Below, piece by piece: positions 34,955 through 46,400 of a stretch of 64,000 nucleotides of DNA. Source of the stretch: Micrasema longulum (lineage: Eukaryota > Arthropoda > Insecta > Trichoptera > Brachycentridae); assembly GCA_022494885.1 (NCBI GenBank), contig JAGVSM010002973.1:1-64000 (forward strand), written 5' to 3'. Position 1 is the first letter of the stretch. Every line of letters starts with the position of its first letter. A model generated the notes under the pieces. The model saw only the letters and a list, made by a program, of their open reading frames with translations. It did no database searches and had not been told where the DNA came from. Made by a program: the position numbers and the translations under genes.

Positions 34955-35620
34955 TATATTTATTTATTTATTCATATTTTTCGCTTACAAACTATAAATT
35001 AATAATAAAAATAATGTGACCTCACTGGGGTTTCCCGTGCCGAGGACACTTAACAATTTAGTTTTTTTTTTATTACATTTGAGAATAAACAAAGAAGACT
35101 CACTTAAAAAACAAACATAATTAACAAATATTCAGACAGTTTTAAAAACAAGGTATTTATATGCATCTATATTATTTATATTACAAAACACACAATGAAA
35201 ACAACAAAAACCTAACATAAGCCATACAGTTGTGGAGCAGTTGATTCAGCATTGGTATGGGCGAATGAGACAATCCATTTTACTTCTACCTAGCTCCACT
35301 ATCCATTTTTTTATAGCCTTTTTAAACATTTTCTCATTACTAATTGCTTTAATAGATAGTGGAAGTAGGTTATAGATTTTAATTGAATAATACTCAAAAT
35401 CCCTTTGTCTGAAAGTGGTATTAGTTTGTATTTGTTTGAGTTGTTTATGTGTTGAGGATCTAGTGATTATATTATTTGTATGTGATGTATTGTGGGGGTT
35501 ATGTCTTTCATTTGAGTAAGAGTAGTGTTTGAATCTATAAGTGAGTATTGTTTTAGTGTATAATTGTTTTGGTGTCATAAGTTGTGATTTATGGAATATT
35601 TCTTCAGTAGATGTATATAT
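34955..35620 (-). mobile_element. LINE 3' end, copy 1
   Basis: A minus-strand frame of 110 residues or more (35246-35578, open further upstream) ends TFRQRDFEYYSIKIYNLLPL, then IKAISNEKMFKKAIKKWIVE and a stop; F-Y--IK-YN-LP--IK is a LINE C-terminus. The 3' UTR ends in an AATA tail at the left edge. The same 3' end recurs at 53701-54060 on the plus strand. Flanking TATATATA on both sides could be the target duplication but is low-complexity. Confidence 0.8.
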
Positions 35621-36035
35621 ATATATATTTAGGAAATTTCAAATAATTACACATTTCATCTACATGTTTTATAAATAAACATTTTATAAGAAAATTTAAA
35701 TATTTATGTCATAATTTACTGATTATATTGGTATTTACCTGACGCTAATGAGAAAATATTTGGATAATTTTATTTAGTATAATACTATCTTTATTGGCTT
35801 GAAACTTGAATTCATTACTATAATTATCGTGTAAATATTAAACTTATAGATTTAAATTAGTTAACAATATGCAAAACCTGCAAAAACTTCATCTTAAAAT
35901 ACATCTAGGATTAATTCAACAAATTAGTAACTCGTCGGAGTAGTTATTAAATAAATAGGTAAAAATAATATAATCGTAATTTTTTTAGTAAAATCTCTTC
36001 ATGGTGTGGAAAATATTTTCAATAACGAGGATTTC

Positions 36036-36108
36036 GTTACGCCTAGGCATAGTGATAAAATAAGGATGAGAATACCATCTTTATTCTACCACTATACCTA
36101 GGCGTAAC
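36036..36108 (-). ncRNA. Candidate miRNA-like hairpin
   Basis: Two 33-base arms (36036-36068 and 36076-36108) with a 7-base loop differ from perfect complementarity at four positions. Read on the minus strand, three of those four become G:U pairs. The 73-base length and smooth stem are typical of an insect miRNA precursor. It could also be a transposon snap-back; no relative occurs in the window. Confidence 0.4.
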
Positions 36109-36554
36109 TTATGAGTAATGCCCTAACAATAAACTTTTAGCAATGCAGGAAACGTACACCATAACCCAAAATAATTACAACCCACTACTAAATTTAAGTA
36201 ACGTTTAGGTACTTTTTACTATAAAAAGAAACAGCCTTTTTAATGCATTTATTAAACTTTGCTTCAAGAAAAATAATAGTATGGTCAGTTTGTATCAATA
36301 CCTAATTTCTGAAACGCGAGGATTTATGAATGTGCGCGACATCTCGCGAATTTTTTTATAACAAAATGATGTTCATATTTAGATTTCATTTTATAATTTT
36401 AAGCATGTAGGTAATAATACTATTTTTTTAGTAAGCATATTTGGTATGTAAAATTTATTTTATTCCTTAAAATATTTATAACTTACTTAAATCAACCATT
36501 TAATAAAAATATTATTTAATCACAAATGACTCCCCTAAAACATAATATATTTAG

Positions 36555-36961
36555 AATGAGGAAGTTCAATTGTTTTTTTTTATGTGAATTATTTGTTAAT
36601 AGACTTAAACTAAGCCAAATTTAAAAAATATAAATATGTATCGTATTACTAGCGCTATGTTTTATTAAAAAAAATCATATTACTCCGCTTGTGACGTCTC
36701 AAGAACTCTTCTCCTTCTTCTCGGTGAATTCTGCTGATTGATCAGTTGGCTTCCCATAAACCAGAAACCTATCACAACTTTACATCATTGGTTGATTTGG
36801 AAGAACTAGTTATGTCGTTCAAAGTAGTTCGTTTTTATTAAAATCATTTGTATATTTTTTTTCATACATTTTCAAGAAACTTTACCGTACAACTAAATTC
36901 TCTAACTTTTACATGAGAACATTTTTTATATCAAATTTCCTGTATCACTGAACATCCTCAG
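36555..36961 (+). mobile_element. MITE family F, full copy
   Basis: Ends AATGAGGAAGTTCAATTG and CACTGAACATCCTCAG. The interior carries GCTTGTGACGTCTCAAG, GAAACCTATCACAAC and CATTGGTTGATTTGGAAGAA. It is non-coding, about 407 bp. Confidence 0.8.
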
Positions 36962-38345
36962 TCAATAGAGTTTTTTATAGATAGAAAATAATATTCTTTA
37001 CCCCCTGTATTATAGTAGGCACGACAGAAGAACTACTATGGAGATAGAACAATGGGGAGTGTAGTACCAAAAACTGTATAATTTAATACCAGCTGAAAAT
37101 CGTGAGGAAAAAACCTAAATTCATAAAAAAAATATCAATAAATTATCAAAAACAGCAAGTGAAACTTAAGTGTGCATATAAATATATTTTATTCTTCATT
37201 TATTATTAAACTATGTACTTACTTATAAATAATTTTTTTAATGTAATGTAACCCGCAGACAAGCTTCGGCTTTGCGCGAACCAAAATATAATTATGTATG
37301 TTATTGATTTCTTAAAATAAATAAAACTTTTTAAAAAATACATAAAGAAAGGGGCACTTTAAAATCATTTTTGGGTTCGTGTTATTTGATTATTTTTTGA
37401 CTCTATTAAATTTAATACATTCCGTAGAGAATAAGACTTTTTGTATAATTACTTTAAAGACTAAGTTAAGAAGCTAAACGATTGTTTTATAATGTTCATG
37501 GTGCAATTTTATTAGAAATAAGAATCAGTAAGCAATTAGTAGTCAGTAATCATCAGTATCAATAATTAGTACTCTCTTCTCTAACAACTATTTGTGAAAA
37601 CGTTGCATTGAAAACATTAAATACAGAAACTATTTCTGGGTCAGCATCGTGTGTTGTCAGCAAAGAGTTCGAATAACACAACACAATAACCTAAAACAAC
37701 TAAATTTGCATCTGAACGGCCATGAAAACCTAAGCTGCAATTAATTCCTATAATAAAATACCAAGTGTTTATTTATCAGGAGGTAAAGTAAAATATGAAA
37801 ATAAATCTTAGTGTTGTATATGCATGTACAAAAAACCGATATCAGGTTTAACCAATACCATAGACATATTGAATAGAATCCTACGCAAGTTTTCCTAATG
37901 AACTCAAAATAAGTAATGAAATGAATATATTAATGATTTTTACTCATTTTAATTACCTGCCAACATACAAAATATTTATATACTAATAAATTATTAAGAT
38001 CCCTCCATCGGTATTTTTTTATGAGTAAAAATAAAAAGATTTTTGTTTGTGTAGGTTTTGGCACCTAGTTTAGAGATCACGTAACCGTCATAATTGTACT
38101 ACAGAGTCGGTATAAGATTTTTTTTAATCAATTAAGTTATATTTAATGTAATTATCTCATCTGGAAATTTGGATGTGTAAAACTACAAAAAAATGTGATA
38201 AGATATTAAAAGCCAAGTAAGTCAATAAAGAAACGTACTGAAACATACAACACAATTTTGGTATTCATTTTCGGTTTTGATTACAACTTATCAAATGACG
38301 TAATGCAAAATGTAGTTTTCAAAATAACGTAAAAAAAACATTTTA
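36962..38345. other. AT-rich, no gene seen
   Basis: No feature supported on either strand. Confidence 0.4.
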
Positions 38346-39745
38346 TCATCATCATCAGTGGCGCTCAGCCCGTTGTGGCCCCGGCCTCCTCCACAATTTG
38401 TCTCCATTCATCCCTGCACCCCGCGGCTCTTCTCAGTTCGTCAGGCCAATTGCTCTAATGTCACTTTCGACATTATCCAGCCATCTTAATTTTGGTCTGC
38501 CTCTGCTTTGTCTGCCTTCCGGAGTGGTATAAAAAATCTTTTTTAGCGTGCGGTAATCATTCATTCTGTGCACATGGCCCAACCATTGTAATCTTCTTAT
38601 GTTTATGAATTGTGCAATGTTGGGTTCGCCATACAGTGCCTCTAATTCATGATTAAACCGTCTCCTCCACACCCCGTTTTGGTTGACAGCACCAAATATC
38701 TTCCTTAATATTTTTCTTTCAAATGCTTATACTATATTTTCATCTCTTTTGGTCATATAACCCAGCATCTGGCACCGTATACAATGACCGGTCTGAGGAG
38801 AGTTTTGTAAATACTGGTCTTAGTTTTCCTAGTGAGCAATTTGGATCCTAGATGTTGAAACAAGCCATAATAACATATGTTTGCTACCGATAGCCGTGCA
38901 CTGATCTCGGTACTATAGTTGTTATCATTTGTCATTTCAGTACCTAAGTATTTAAAGGAGTTGACATTGTCTATGTGGTGTAACCCAACGTCAATTGCCT
39001 GCTGTGCATAGTTTATTTGTGTCTTTATCGATAACAAAGGTATATTTAGTCTTAGATGTATTTATTTTAAGACCCATGTCACTTGCAGCCATTTTAAGCT
39101 TTAAAAAATCATATTTTAATCCCGGGACAGTTCTGGAGATTAAGTCTAGGTCATCAATCTAGGTAAATATCTAGGTGGTCTTTCTTAAAATAATTCCTGT
39201 TGTTTCTACTCCTCATCTTACGAATTTTCAAGAGCAATATTAAACAACAGGCATTCCAGTGCATCACCTTGCCTTAGACCGTTGTACGTCTGGAATAGAT
39301 CTGATTTGCTGTTTTGGACCTTCACCAAGCATTGTGTTTTAGACATTGTCATCTAAGTAAGACTTATTAGCTTTTTAGGAATCCCCAGTTCAACCATTGC
39401 CTCGTACAGTTTTGACCCCTTGATACTGTCATATGCCGCTTTGAAGTCAATTAACATGTGGTGGGTCTCAACGTTATATTCCAGCATTTTTTCCAGTACG
39501 ATCCTCAATGTAAATATTTGGTCAGTTGTTGATCTATCTGGTCTGAATCTACTCTGGTATTGTCCTACTATATTTTCGACCTGCGGGAGAAGTCTTTTAA
39601 ATAGGAATACACCAAAGACTTTATAAACTGTGTCCAACAGTGTTATACCTCTGTAATTATCACAGTTCTTGGCATCTCCCTTTTTGTGCTAGGAGGATAT
39701 AACACCGATGTTCCAGTGGTCTGGCATCGTTTCCGTTTCCCATAT
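38346..39745 (-). mobile_element. LINE with reverse-transcriptase half, broken
   Basis: The longest retroelement in the window. From the 5' side on the minus strand: MPDHWNIGVISS, KGDAKNCDNYRGITLLDTVY, VGQYQSRFRPDRSTTDQIFT, MLIDFKAAYDSIKGSKLYEA (palm block) near 39440, LGIPKKLI, then a decayed centre. Further on are HIDNVNSFKYLGTEMTNDNN, LRPVIVYGARCWVI, RRLQWLGHVHRMNDYRTLKK and GRQSRGRPKLRWLDNVESDI. The 3' end is a GAT repeat at 38346-38356. The Y-DD block is lost to frameshifts and deletion. It is 5'-truncated, with no endonuclease. Architecture and C-terminus suggest an RTE/L2-like clade, not settled. Confidence 0.88.
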
Positions 39746-40502
39746 TTAAATAATTAAATCCGGTTGTTTTTAAACATTTAGGTTGGTTTACTAATAAAAT
39801 GAATTTTTATGTTTGTACCTGGACAAAATTACTTAATAATGCAGTTACGAGTTTGATTAAAGTATTAAGTATGTAAATAAAACATTAATTTTTACCGGTA
39901 CACAATATAATGTTGAAGAACCACTACTCGAACAAAAACAAATTTTTATTGACCTAAGCGGCAAATAAACTCAATGCATGATTTGTTGTTTTATTACAGC
40001 AATTTAAAGACTATTTTTTATCAAAACAACATATACAATATCCAAGATTTTATTTTAAATGGTCTTGGATGAAATAGGAAGATTTCGATGTCTTCCGAGG
40101 AACCTGCTTGCAAAGTACAGGTGTTAAGTATACAACACGGTTAAGCTTACACTATAATAAAGCTTGGGCTAGAATAAAGCTAAAGATTACACGTAGCCTT
40201 TAATAAATTAATGAAAGTAAATCCATATATTTATCATTCACAAAATGTGTCGGTAATTGTTAGAAATTGTTCAATTCTGACTACAGATTGTGGTGTTTCT
40301 GTAACAAATTATCGCAATCCTAATTATTTATTGAAACTCCAAGATCTAGTTGTTCAGAACGATTTAAATGTTTATTAAATATAAATAATATAATAAGATA
40401 TTTCAGAGAATCCATATGAAATAAAGATTTATTTTGGAATTAACCATGTTTGACATGAAATTCATTAATAAATATAACAAAATTTGTTGATTTAATCCGT
40501 CA
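39746..40502. other. AT-rich, no feature seen
   Basis: Nothing recognised. Confidence 0.4.
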
Positions 40503-40694
40503 TTTTTTTTTTTTTTTTACATTTTTTTTTTTGCACCACAACAGGCCAGGAGGCCTAATTACAGTGGTGAATTACATCACAGAGCACCCAGGCTTGAGAA
40601 AAATCACATTTTAATTTTTGTGTTCTCACCGGGAATCGAACCCGGAACCTTCCGTGCGTGAGTCAAGCGTCTTGACCACTACACCACGGAGGCC
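40503..40694 (-). mobile_element. SINE B, best copy
   Basis: Minus strand: GCGGCCTCCGTGGTGTAGTG, GTCAAGACGCTTGACTCACG, B box GGGTTCGATTCCCGGTGAG, body AAAATGTGATTTTTCTCAAG, then ATTAGGCCTCCTGGCCTGTT and a long A tail (T runs at 40503-40532). Other copies are at 1-33 and 61528-61672. Confidence 0.85.
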
Positions 40695-41657
40695 GCGTCA
40701 TGTATTGTTTATGTTAAGGTTGTCACCACTTATAATATTTCTTTAAAAAGAAAATAAAAACATAATCAACGAGTTATCACACGCTCACTGTCAAATGCAA
40801 ACTAGCGGCTATTTTGAAAAAAAGCACCATTTAGATTGGCCACATCCGATGTGGCCAATTTTGATATAAAATTAATTTTCAAACTTGAATGACTATACTA
40901 AAACGTTGGATCTTTCTACTTTAGATATAAACAACCTGTTATCCTAATATTTTAAAGTCAAAACTTTGCAAACATCAACAAATATTTTTTACCGAAAATT
41001 GATTTCACCGATTTTGATAACCTCTGACACAAATAACAGCTCCGCACATATTGTGTGTGAATTTATTTTTCAACATAATCCGTCTAGACCCAGCCGAGGC
41101 CATTGAAACCCTGCTAGTAAATTACATTTTCTTTGAACATTTATTTTTAAATTTGCTGCAATAAAAAAATAATGATTATTTTTTTAAAATTTAAAAAATC
41201 TATTCATCGTATTTTCATAATAATGATTTGTGAAGATTTAACGGAGAAATGATCCGTTCACCCTCGGTGTACCCTGTCTAACCCCTGTCTGAGCTTGCAT
41301 GTGCTCATTCTATGTATAAGTATGAAAACACCACAATCAATTAATTCCAATCGCCCCAATTCGTCAGAAAATATCAAGTATTGAAAAAGTGTCAAGTTCG
41401 TCTCTGGAGTTCGTCATCCCACGCATTATCTGACCTCGCGGCTGACCTCAGGGCACTTGTGATTGATGAATAATTAATCATAATATTTCACAGGGGTGTG
41501 CTTCACCTACTAACGAACAAATTTGCGAATAACTCCAGCATCGTTCGATTTTTTCATTGTTATTGACCATCAAATAATCATGGAAAAATAATAAACCAAA
41601 TATAATAATTAGATCTGAAATATGTATTTTATCACCCAGAATCCCCAAAAATGGTTT
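40695..41657. other. AT-rich, no gene seen
   Basis: No feature supported. Confidence 0.4.
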
Positions 41658-41669
41658 TGGTATACTGCC

Positions 41670-42162
41670 CAGGGCACCGATTACAGTGGGAAGTTAACAT
41701 TAATCTTCTATTTTATCTACGAAGTAAAATTAAGTTTGTGTATGAAAAGCAGATTTTGCATGCAATTTTTCTTCTAAACATGTTCAATTTTAGGTTACCG
41801 ACGAAGATACTTTAAATGTTCATGCAAATATACTCATTTTCATACACAATTATAAGTTTTTCTTTATAGTCATTCGAAGATAACTCTGTTAACTTTCCAT
41901 TGTAATCGGGGCCCTGCTAAGCCAAGTCGTAACTGTAAAAATTTCGTTTCCGTTTTTTTTTGCTTTTGAAATAGATATTCGACAGTCGCAAATAATTTAT
42001 TAATCCAAGAAGTCAATTCTGCTTCTCAATAAAATTCGATAGCAGTTTTCTTTAAATTATTTTTTTTATTTAAAAAAAAAACTAATCACATCGGCAAAGC
42101 ATAAAACAGTAATTTTCTGCAAAATTTTCAATTCAACCGACTTTTTGGCTTAGCAGGGCAGT
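41670..42162. repeat. Two abutting inverted-repeat elements
   Basis: Unit 1 (41670-41916) starts CAGGGCACCGATTACAGTGG and ends with its near reverse complement (CCATTGTAATCGGGGCCCTG). Unit 2 (41911-42162) starts GCCCTGCTAAGCCAA and ends TTGGCTTAGCAGGGC. The block GCCCTG at 41911-41916 serves both. ACTGCCC just outside the left end and GGGCAGT at the right end form a further inverted pair. No coding capacity; probably MITEs. Confidence 0.7.
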
Positions 42163-42782
42163 AAAGGTACCAACATTTGAAAATGTCTTTTTTTTTCGGG
42201 ATAGCAACTTGTATTATTATCCAAGAGTTAAAAAAACAGATTTAACAAAATGACGCTATCTTTCTGAAACAAACTTTTTTCCCTATTATTTCTAATAGGA
42301 CTTATCCAAAAATGAGAAATGATCGCCCGCCCCTGGTTTACTTACATTCTGCTAAACCTCCGCCTAATATAATGCTTTTTCTTTAATACACATTTCTGGT
42401 ATCAGTCCACCAACAGATCCCTTGTGTCGTTACTTTATTCCATCTTTAGGGGCCTTGAGTAAGACCAACACATTACGTAATGTAATGATGTTATAATCAT
42501 TATTCAATACAAGCAAAGTGATTAATTATGATTCTCAAGACAAACATAATGCTACCTAATTACGAAATTTCGACGATGTGAAACGATTGATGCAAAAATA
42601 GACAAACATTTGTATCAGATAATGTAAAACACCAACATAAGTATGTAAACAACCGTATAAATCGTTTGTTCGTAGCTTGCTTGAATTTAATATTACAATA
42701 ATGTAATGGTCTCCTAATTATAAAATTCATATAATAAGGATTGAATAGGTTTAACGTCAATTTTTTAAATCATTTTTTAATT

Positions 42783-43661
42783 TTATTTATTTGTTGTTTA
42801 AAAGGATTAAGGCGCATGGCCTCTATTTAGAGCAGTGTTTCCCACGGTGGGGCGTACGCTTCAGAGATGAGATACATCGGCATTCCACATATAAAGGGGA
42901 ATACTCATCGGTCATACGAAAAAATGCATGAGATGTACAAAATTGAAATATACGCCAAATTGTACTTAAAATAGAATGAAGCCCTTTACAGTTTCAATAA
43001 TTATATAAAAACACTGAAACCGTGCAGGATGTAGCTGTAGATGTTGTACTTGTACCGGGCCCAAGCTGTATAATTGTATTATGGTATTTTTTATAGTACA
43101 TTGTTATAGGATGTCAATGCGTGGAAAACGTGTCTATAAACGTTAATGTAAATATATGTATTTGATTATTGTAAAAAAATGTATTTAGTTGTAATATTGT
43201 ATTTTAATTTGTTATTAATAAAAATAAATAAAGGGCACCATACACGTATTTATATTATTCTACTAAATTACATTTTCAATTTCTGTTTTGTAATAATTTC
43301 AGTTATAATATATGTTAGGATGGTTTTTATTGAATTTCATTAGAAATATATGTGTTTACAAACATATTACAATATGATTTAAAAATTTAACTGCTGTTTA
43401 ATTTAAAAAGATGCCGGTGGGGCATCTGACTTTTGAAAAGACTACGGTGAGGCGTGGCATAAAGAAGGCTTGGAAACATGGATTTAGAGTCTTGTCAGCA
43501 AGTGGGAAAGAGAAGATATGGAAGGAGTTATAAAAAATACACCACAACCCCCAAACCAATTGAGAAAAAAATCTTTCTTGAATTTTTTTTCTTGCAACTG
43601 GCGGGAATCGAACCCGCGACGCCAGTCAGCCGTCCAACCAGCTGTGCCATGGCGCCTGTGA
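42783..43661 (-). mobile_element. SINE C, split by a hAT-like element
   Basis: The head (minus strand, GGCGCCATGGCACAGCTGG, B box GGGTTCGATTCCCGCCAG) and most of the body lie at 43490-43661. The last part resumes at about 42783-42832. The intact homologue at 61905-62118 shows GCCTCTATTTTGAGGC exactly where this copy is split. The + frame 43478-43675 is an artefact of this SINE. Confidence 0.8.
42833..43481. mobile_element. hAT-like non-autonomous element
   Basis: Perfect 8-bp duplications ATTTAGAG at 42825-42832 and 43482-43489 flank a 649-bp insert. It begins CAGTGTTTCCCACGGTGGGG and ends TTGGAAACATGG. CAGNGTTTCCCA ends with 8-bp duplications are typical of hAT transposons. Inner GGTGGGGC / GGTGAGGC blocks repeat near both ends. 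No transposase remains. An AATA-tailed stretch at about 43022-43232 may be a LINE 3' UTR nested within. Confidence 0.8.
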
Positions 43662-43813
43662 GTATGTATAAATAAATTAATTCAATACACTTTCAATCAA
43701 CTATTGTGATCGTCTAAAATACTTTTACATTTATAGTTTAGAGTTCGGAAGGGTTTTGGCGGGTTTATTATTATTGCACAAAATAATATCTAACTATATA
43801 GATCCTCGCTCAG

Positions 43814-44017
43814 ATTGATCTTAGTGTAAGTCACCCTAACTTGCGTACTAATGCTGTCTTTGCTGTGGGAAATTTTAGAACCAACGTCGGATTCTTTTCC
43901 CATCTGCCAAGGATCCTCAGACCGGTTAACAAAATCTCGCTAAACAGTACTGTCGATGTGTTCCTACAGCAAGGACAAGCATTCAAGAAGCAAGCAGTGT
44001 TATCACTCCTAACTTGA
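43814..44017 (+). pseudogene. Jockey-like LINE C-terminus
   Basis: An open frame reads DLSVSHPNLRTNAVFAVGNF, RTNVGFFSHLPRILRPVNKI, then SLNSTVDVFLQQGQAFKKQA and a stop. R-RTN-GF-S-LPRI-R--N ... VDVF----FKK is a Jockey-like C-terminus. The frame is intact to the stop although 5'-truncated. Confidence 0.7.
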
Positions 44018-44275
44018 GATGACACACTTGCCATGTCTGGGTAGATCATGCCATGACTATATTTATTCTACACGTAAATAGATTCTAAGATCATTCAGGT
44101 TAAGTTAATTCATTGTATCATTATTGCCAATCTATTACGGCTTTCATACGCGTGTTGATTGACTTTAAAAAAAAGAACAATAATTTAAATTTGCATCAAT
44201 TAAATTATGTTTTATTTTACTTGGAATAAAATGCTATGCATATCAGTTTTATCGTACACTTCTTAAACTTTCATC

Positions 44276-44822
44276 GACCTAATGCTCAGCACGTTTGCCT
44301 ACCATGTGAGAGGTCTCGGGCTCGATTCCCGGCATGGTTGATTTGAAATATTTATTTAAAGAGGTGCTTTCACACCAGAATATTTCATAGTTCCTGGACT
44401 AGTACCTAAAGCCTAAGACTTATTATCTTAAAAATATCGAGTTACGCTACGGTCAGTGTACCAGTGCAGTGCCCTATGCACCATTAGGTGTAGAAAGGAA
44501 TGACGCTGATGATGCTTCTTAAACTTTAGATGACCAGTCATGCACTTTTCAGGGTACTCGTAACACCGCTGTAAAAACTAGTAAACAGTAATATTTCATT
44601 TAAACCTGAATAAAAAAAAACCCAAGACCTCGCATGAAAGCCTAACGTTCTTATTGCCAAACCATGGAATAGAGTAGATAAACTTATTATAATTGTTATC
44701 TATTTTTTGTTTATAAATGCAAAGGATATATTTTCCTAATTTAAAAAAAATATTTGTACATATGTAATTGAATAATTTTTATTGGTACTCGTAAATATTT
44801 GCATACATAACTGATTGTATCA
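44276..44822 (+). mobile_element. SINE A composite, copy 1
   Basis: SINE A (44276-44520) continues into about 300 bp shared with 52546-52862: CCAGTCATGCACTTTT, GGTACTCGTAACACCGCT, CATGAAAGCCTAACGTTCTT and ATTGGTACTCGTAAATA. Within this tail, 44625-44680 is a second tRNA-like head in the opposite orientation. The unit is thus a head-to-head-like composite of about 550 bp present at least twice. Confidence 0.8.
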
Positions 44823-44825
44823 CTA

Positions 44826-44905
44826 TCGACAAAATCAAGAAAGGAGCGCTGCGTTGGTTTAAACATGTAGAGCGAATGGACAGCGAAAGAATGGTCAAAA
44901 CGTAA
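44826..44905 (+). pseudogene. RTE-like LINE fragment joined to a P-type end
   Basis: Reads IDKIKKGALRWFKHVERMDS then ERMVKT, the RW-GHVERMD-ER block of RTE-like LINE C-termini. It runs without a gap into the P-type terminus that follows. Confidence 0.6.
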
Positions 44906-44984
44906 AACTACTCGTTTAAGAGTAGTTTAGTCGCCTTCTGTTTGATGCGCGTATGCGGTTTATATACTATTCTTAATTCTATGC
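44896..44984 (-). mobile_element. P-type element, isolated terminus
   Basis: TCAAAACGTAAAACTACTCG, GAGTAGTTTAGTCGCCTTCT, TTGATGCGCGTATGCGGTTT and the terminal ACTATTCTTAATTCTATG match the THAP-side end of the elements at 9216-10791 and 54162-54791. The other end is absent. Confidence 0.75.
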
Positions 44985-45156
44985 ATAACTGTCTTCAAAT
45001 TAAAGTGCTGCTGAGTTGTATACTTACAACTTGTCAGCAGGTTCTTATAAATTGCTTCGATTATTCATACCTAACCTACATTAATAATAATTTTACTTGA
45101 AAAATATTACATACTATACCATATTTTATTACATTACTAAAAATTAAAAACTATCG

Positions 45157-46045
45157 TCAATACAAAAAACTTTTTTCGAATAGCCATAATTTAAGTATAC
45201 GTCTCACTCCTGTATTTAACTCAGTATTTTTAATATTGTTTGGTAACATGTTAAATATTTTAGGTATACTGTATTGCAGTGTCCTTTTGCCATATTTATT
45301 ACAATATCAAGGAACAGCTAGCCCTTCCATACTAGTAAACCTGGTGTTGTAATCATGTACCAATTTGTGTTTATACTCGGAGTGTGACGCATGCTGACAA
45401 ATTAAGTCGTTCCAAAGTAGAGCCCTAACTGATAATTTATTTACAGTTTTATAAATCAACGATATTGAAATATTGTGTCTCTGGCGGTATACATCTTTAT
45501 ATAGTAGCAATTTGATCATAAAATTTAGCAAAGTTTAAATAAAATTAATATTAGTTTTACTTTATAACCCCCAGGAAGTTATAGCGTATCGTATAATTGA
45601 TTCAGAGAGAGATAAATAAATTATTCGTAAAGTATTGACGGGGACATAAATTTTAATAAAAACATTCTATTACTTATTGCTCTTAATCGCTTACACATTT
45701 CTTTTATATGTACATCCCATTTAAAATTATAATCTATTGTTAAACCTAAATAAACATACTGATCAATATTTTCAATATTTTCACACATGCACGGTTGCGC
45801 AATATCACTGTGGATACATGCATAGTTATGTGATAAAATTGATGGTGCTGTTTGAATTTTATAGTTCGGTGATCTAATGTGCATAAGTTTGATTTTCTTG
45901 GTATACATTACTAAACCTATATGAATGCAGAGGAAGCGAGGTCTGCATGCAAAGACATGGTGATAAGGCGTTCTATCAGCTCTGCCTACCCCTACGGGGG
46001 AACGGTGTGATTGTTTGTTATTGTTGGAATTGGGAGCCACGCTTT
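45157..46045 (-). mobile_element. Jockey-like LINE, C-terminal half with insertion
   Basis: Ordered minus-strand blocks: YTKKIKLMHIRSPNYKIQTA, ENIDQYVYLGLTIDYNFKWD, HIKEMCKRLRAISNRMFLLK (45640-45910), then after a stop-containing stretch IYKTVNKLSVRALLWNDLIC, HDYNTRF (45307-45531). Finally a shifted frame gives NKYGKRTLQYSIPKIFNMLP, IKNTELNTGVRRILKLWLFE and a stop at 45157-45159. These are the thumb and C-terminal blocks of a Jockey-type reverse transcriptase. Several frameshifts and stops make it dead. A LINE tail of another family sits at 45921-46030 in the opposite direction. Confidence 0.8.
45921..46030 (+). mobile_element. LINE 3' tip, EEAR...SAYPYG family, inside another LINE
   Basis: The frame 45924-46010 reads NAEEARSACKDMVIRRSISS then AYPYGGTV and a stop, followed by a TTG-rich tail. 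It is the same C-terminal peptide as at 52055-52144. Its opposite orientation and position within the minus-strand LINE make it a nested insertion. Confidence 0.75.
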
Positions 46046-46139
46046 CAATGATACCGATCTTAAGAATATTCAGATATTTTTTTAATGCTTTTGATTATTT
46101 TATTTTTCCTTAAAATACTAATTCACTCAATTATTTCAA

Positions 46140-46400
46140 TTTATTATCGCATTTGCCCACGTAGTTTAAGTGGCCATTTGGCATACTGTGTAACATTCAC
46201 AATTCTCCCTATGTTTAAAAATTCACATTTCCTCAAATCTTGCATGTGTTGACTTTTGTGAAATAAAAGATGTTTCAGCTCGTTTCCATATTCCCTTCTC
46301 AAAAATATTTTTGCTCTCTTTTGCAATTAATTTAGATCTAAATAACTTCCTAGGGAGGAAATCCAGCCTGTCTACAAACATTTGGACATACTCTAAACAT
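46140..46400 (-). mobile_element. Repeat family E, copy 9
   Basis: Reverse of family E: AGTTTAAGTGGCCA, CATACTGTGTAACATTCACA, AATAAAAGATGTTTCAGCTC, CCTAGGGAGGAAATCCAGCC and ACAAACATTTGGACATACTC. The minus ORF at 46144-46326 is repeat sequence. Confidence 0.65.
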
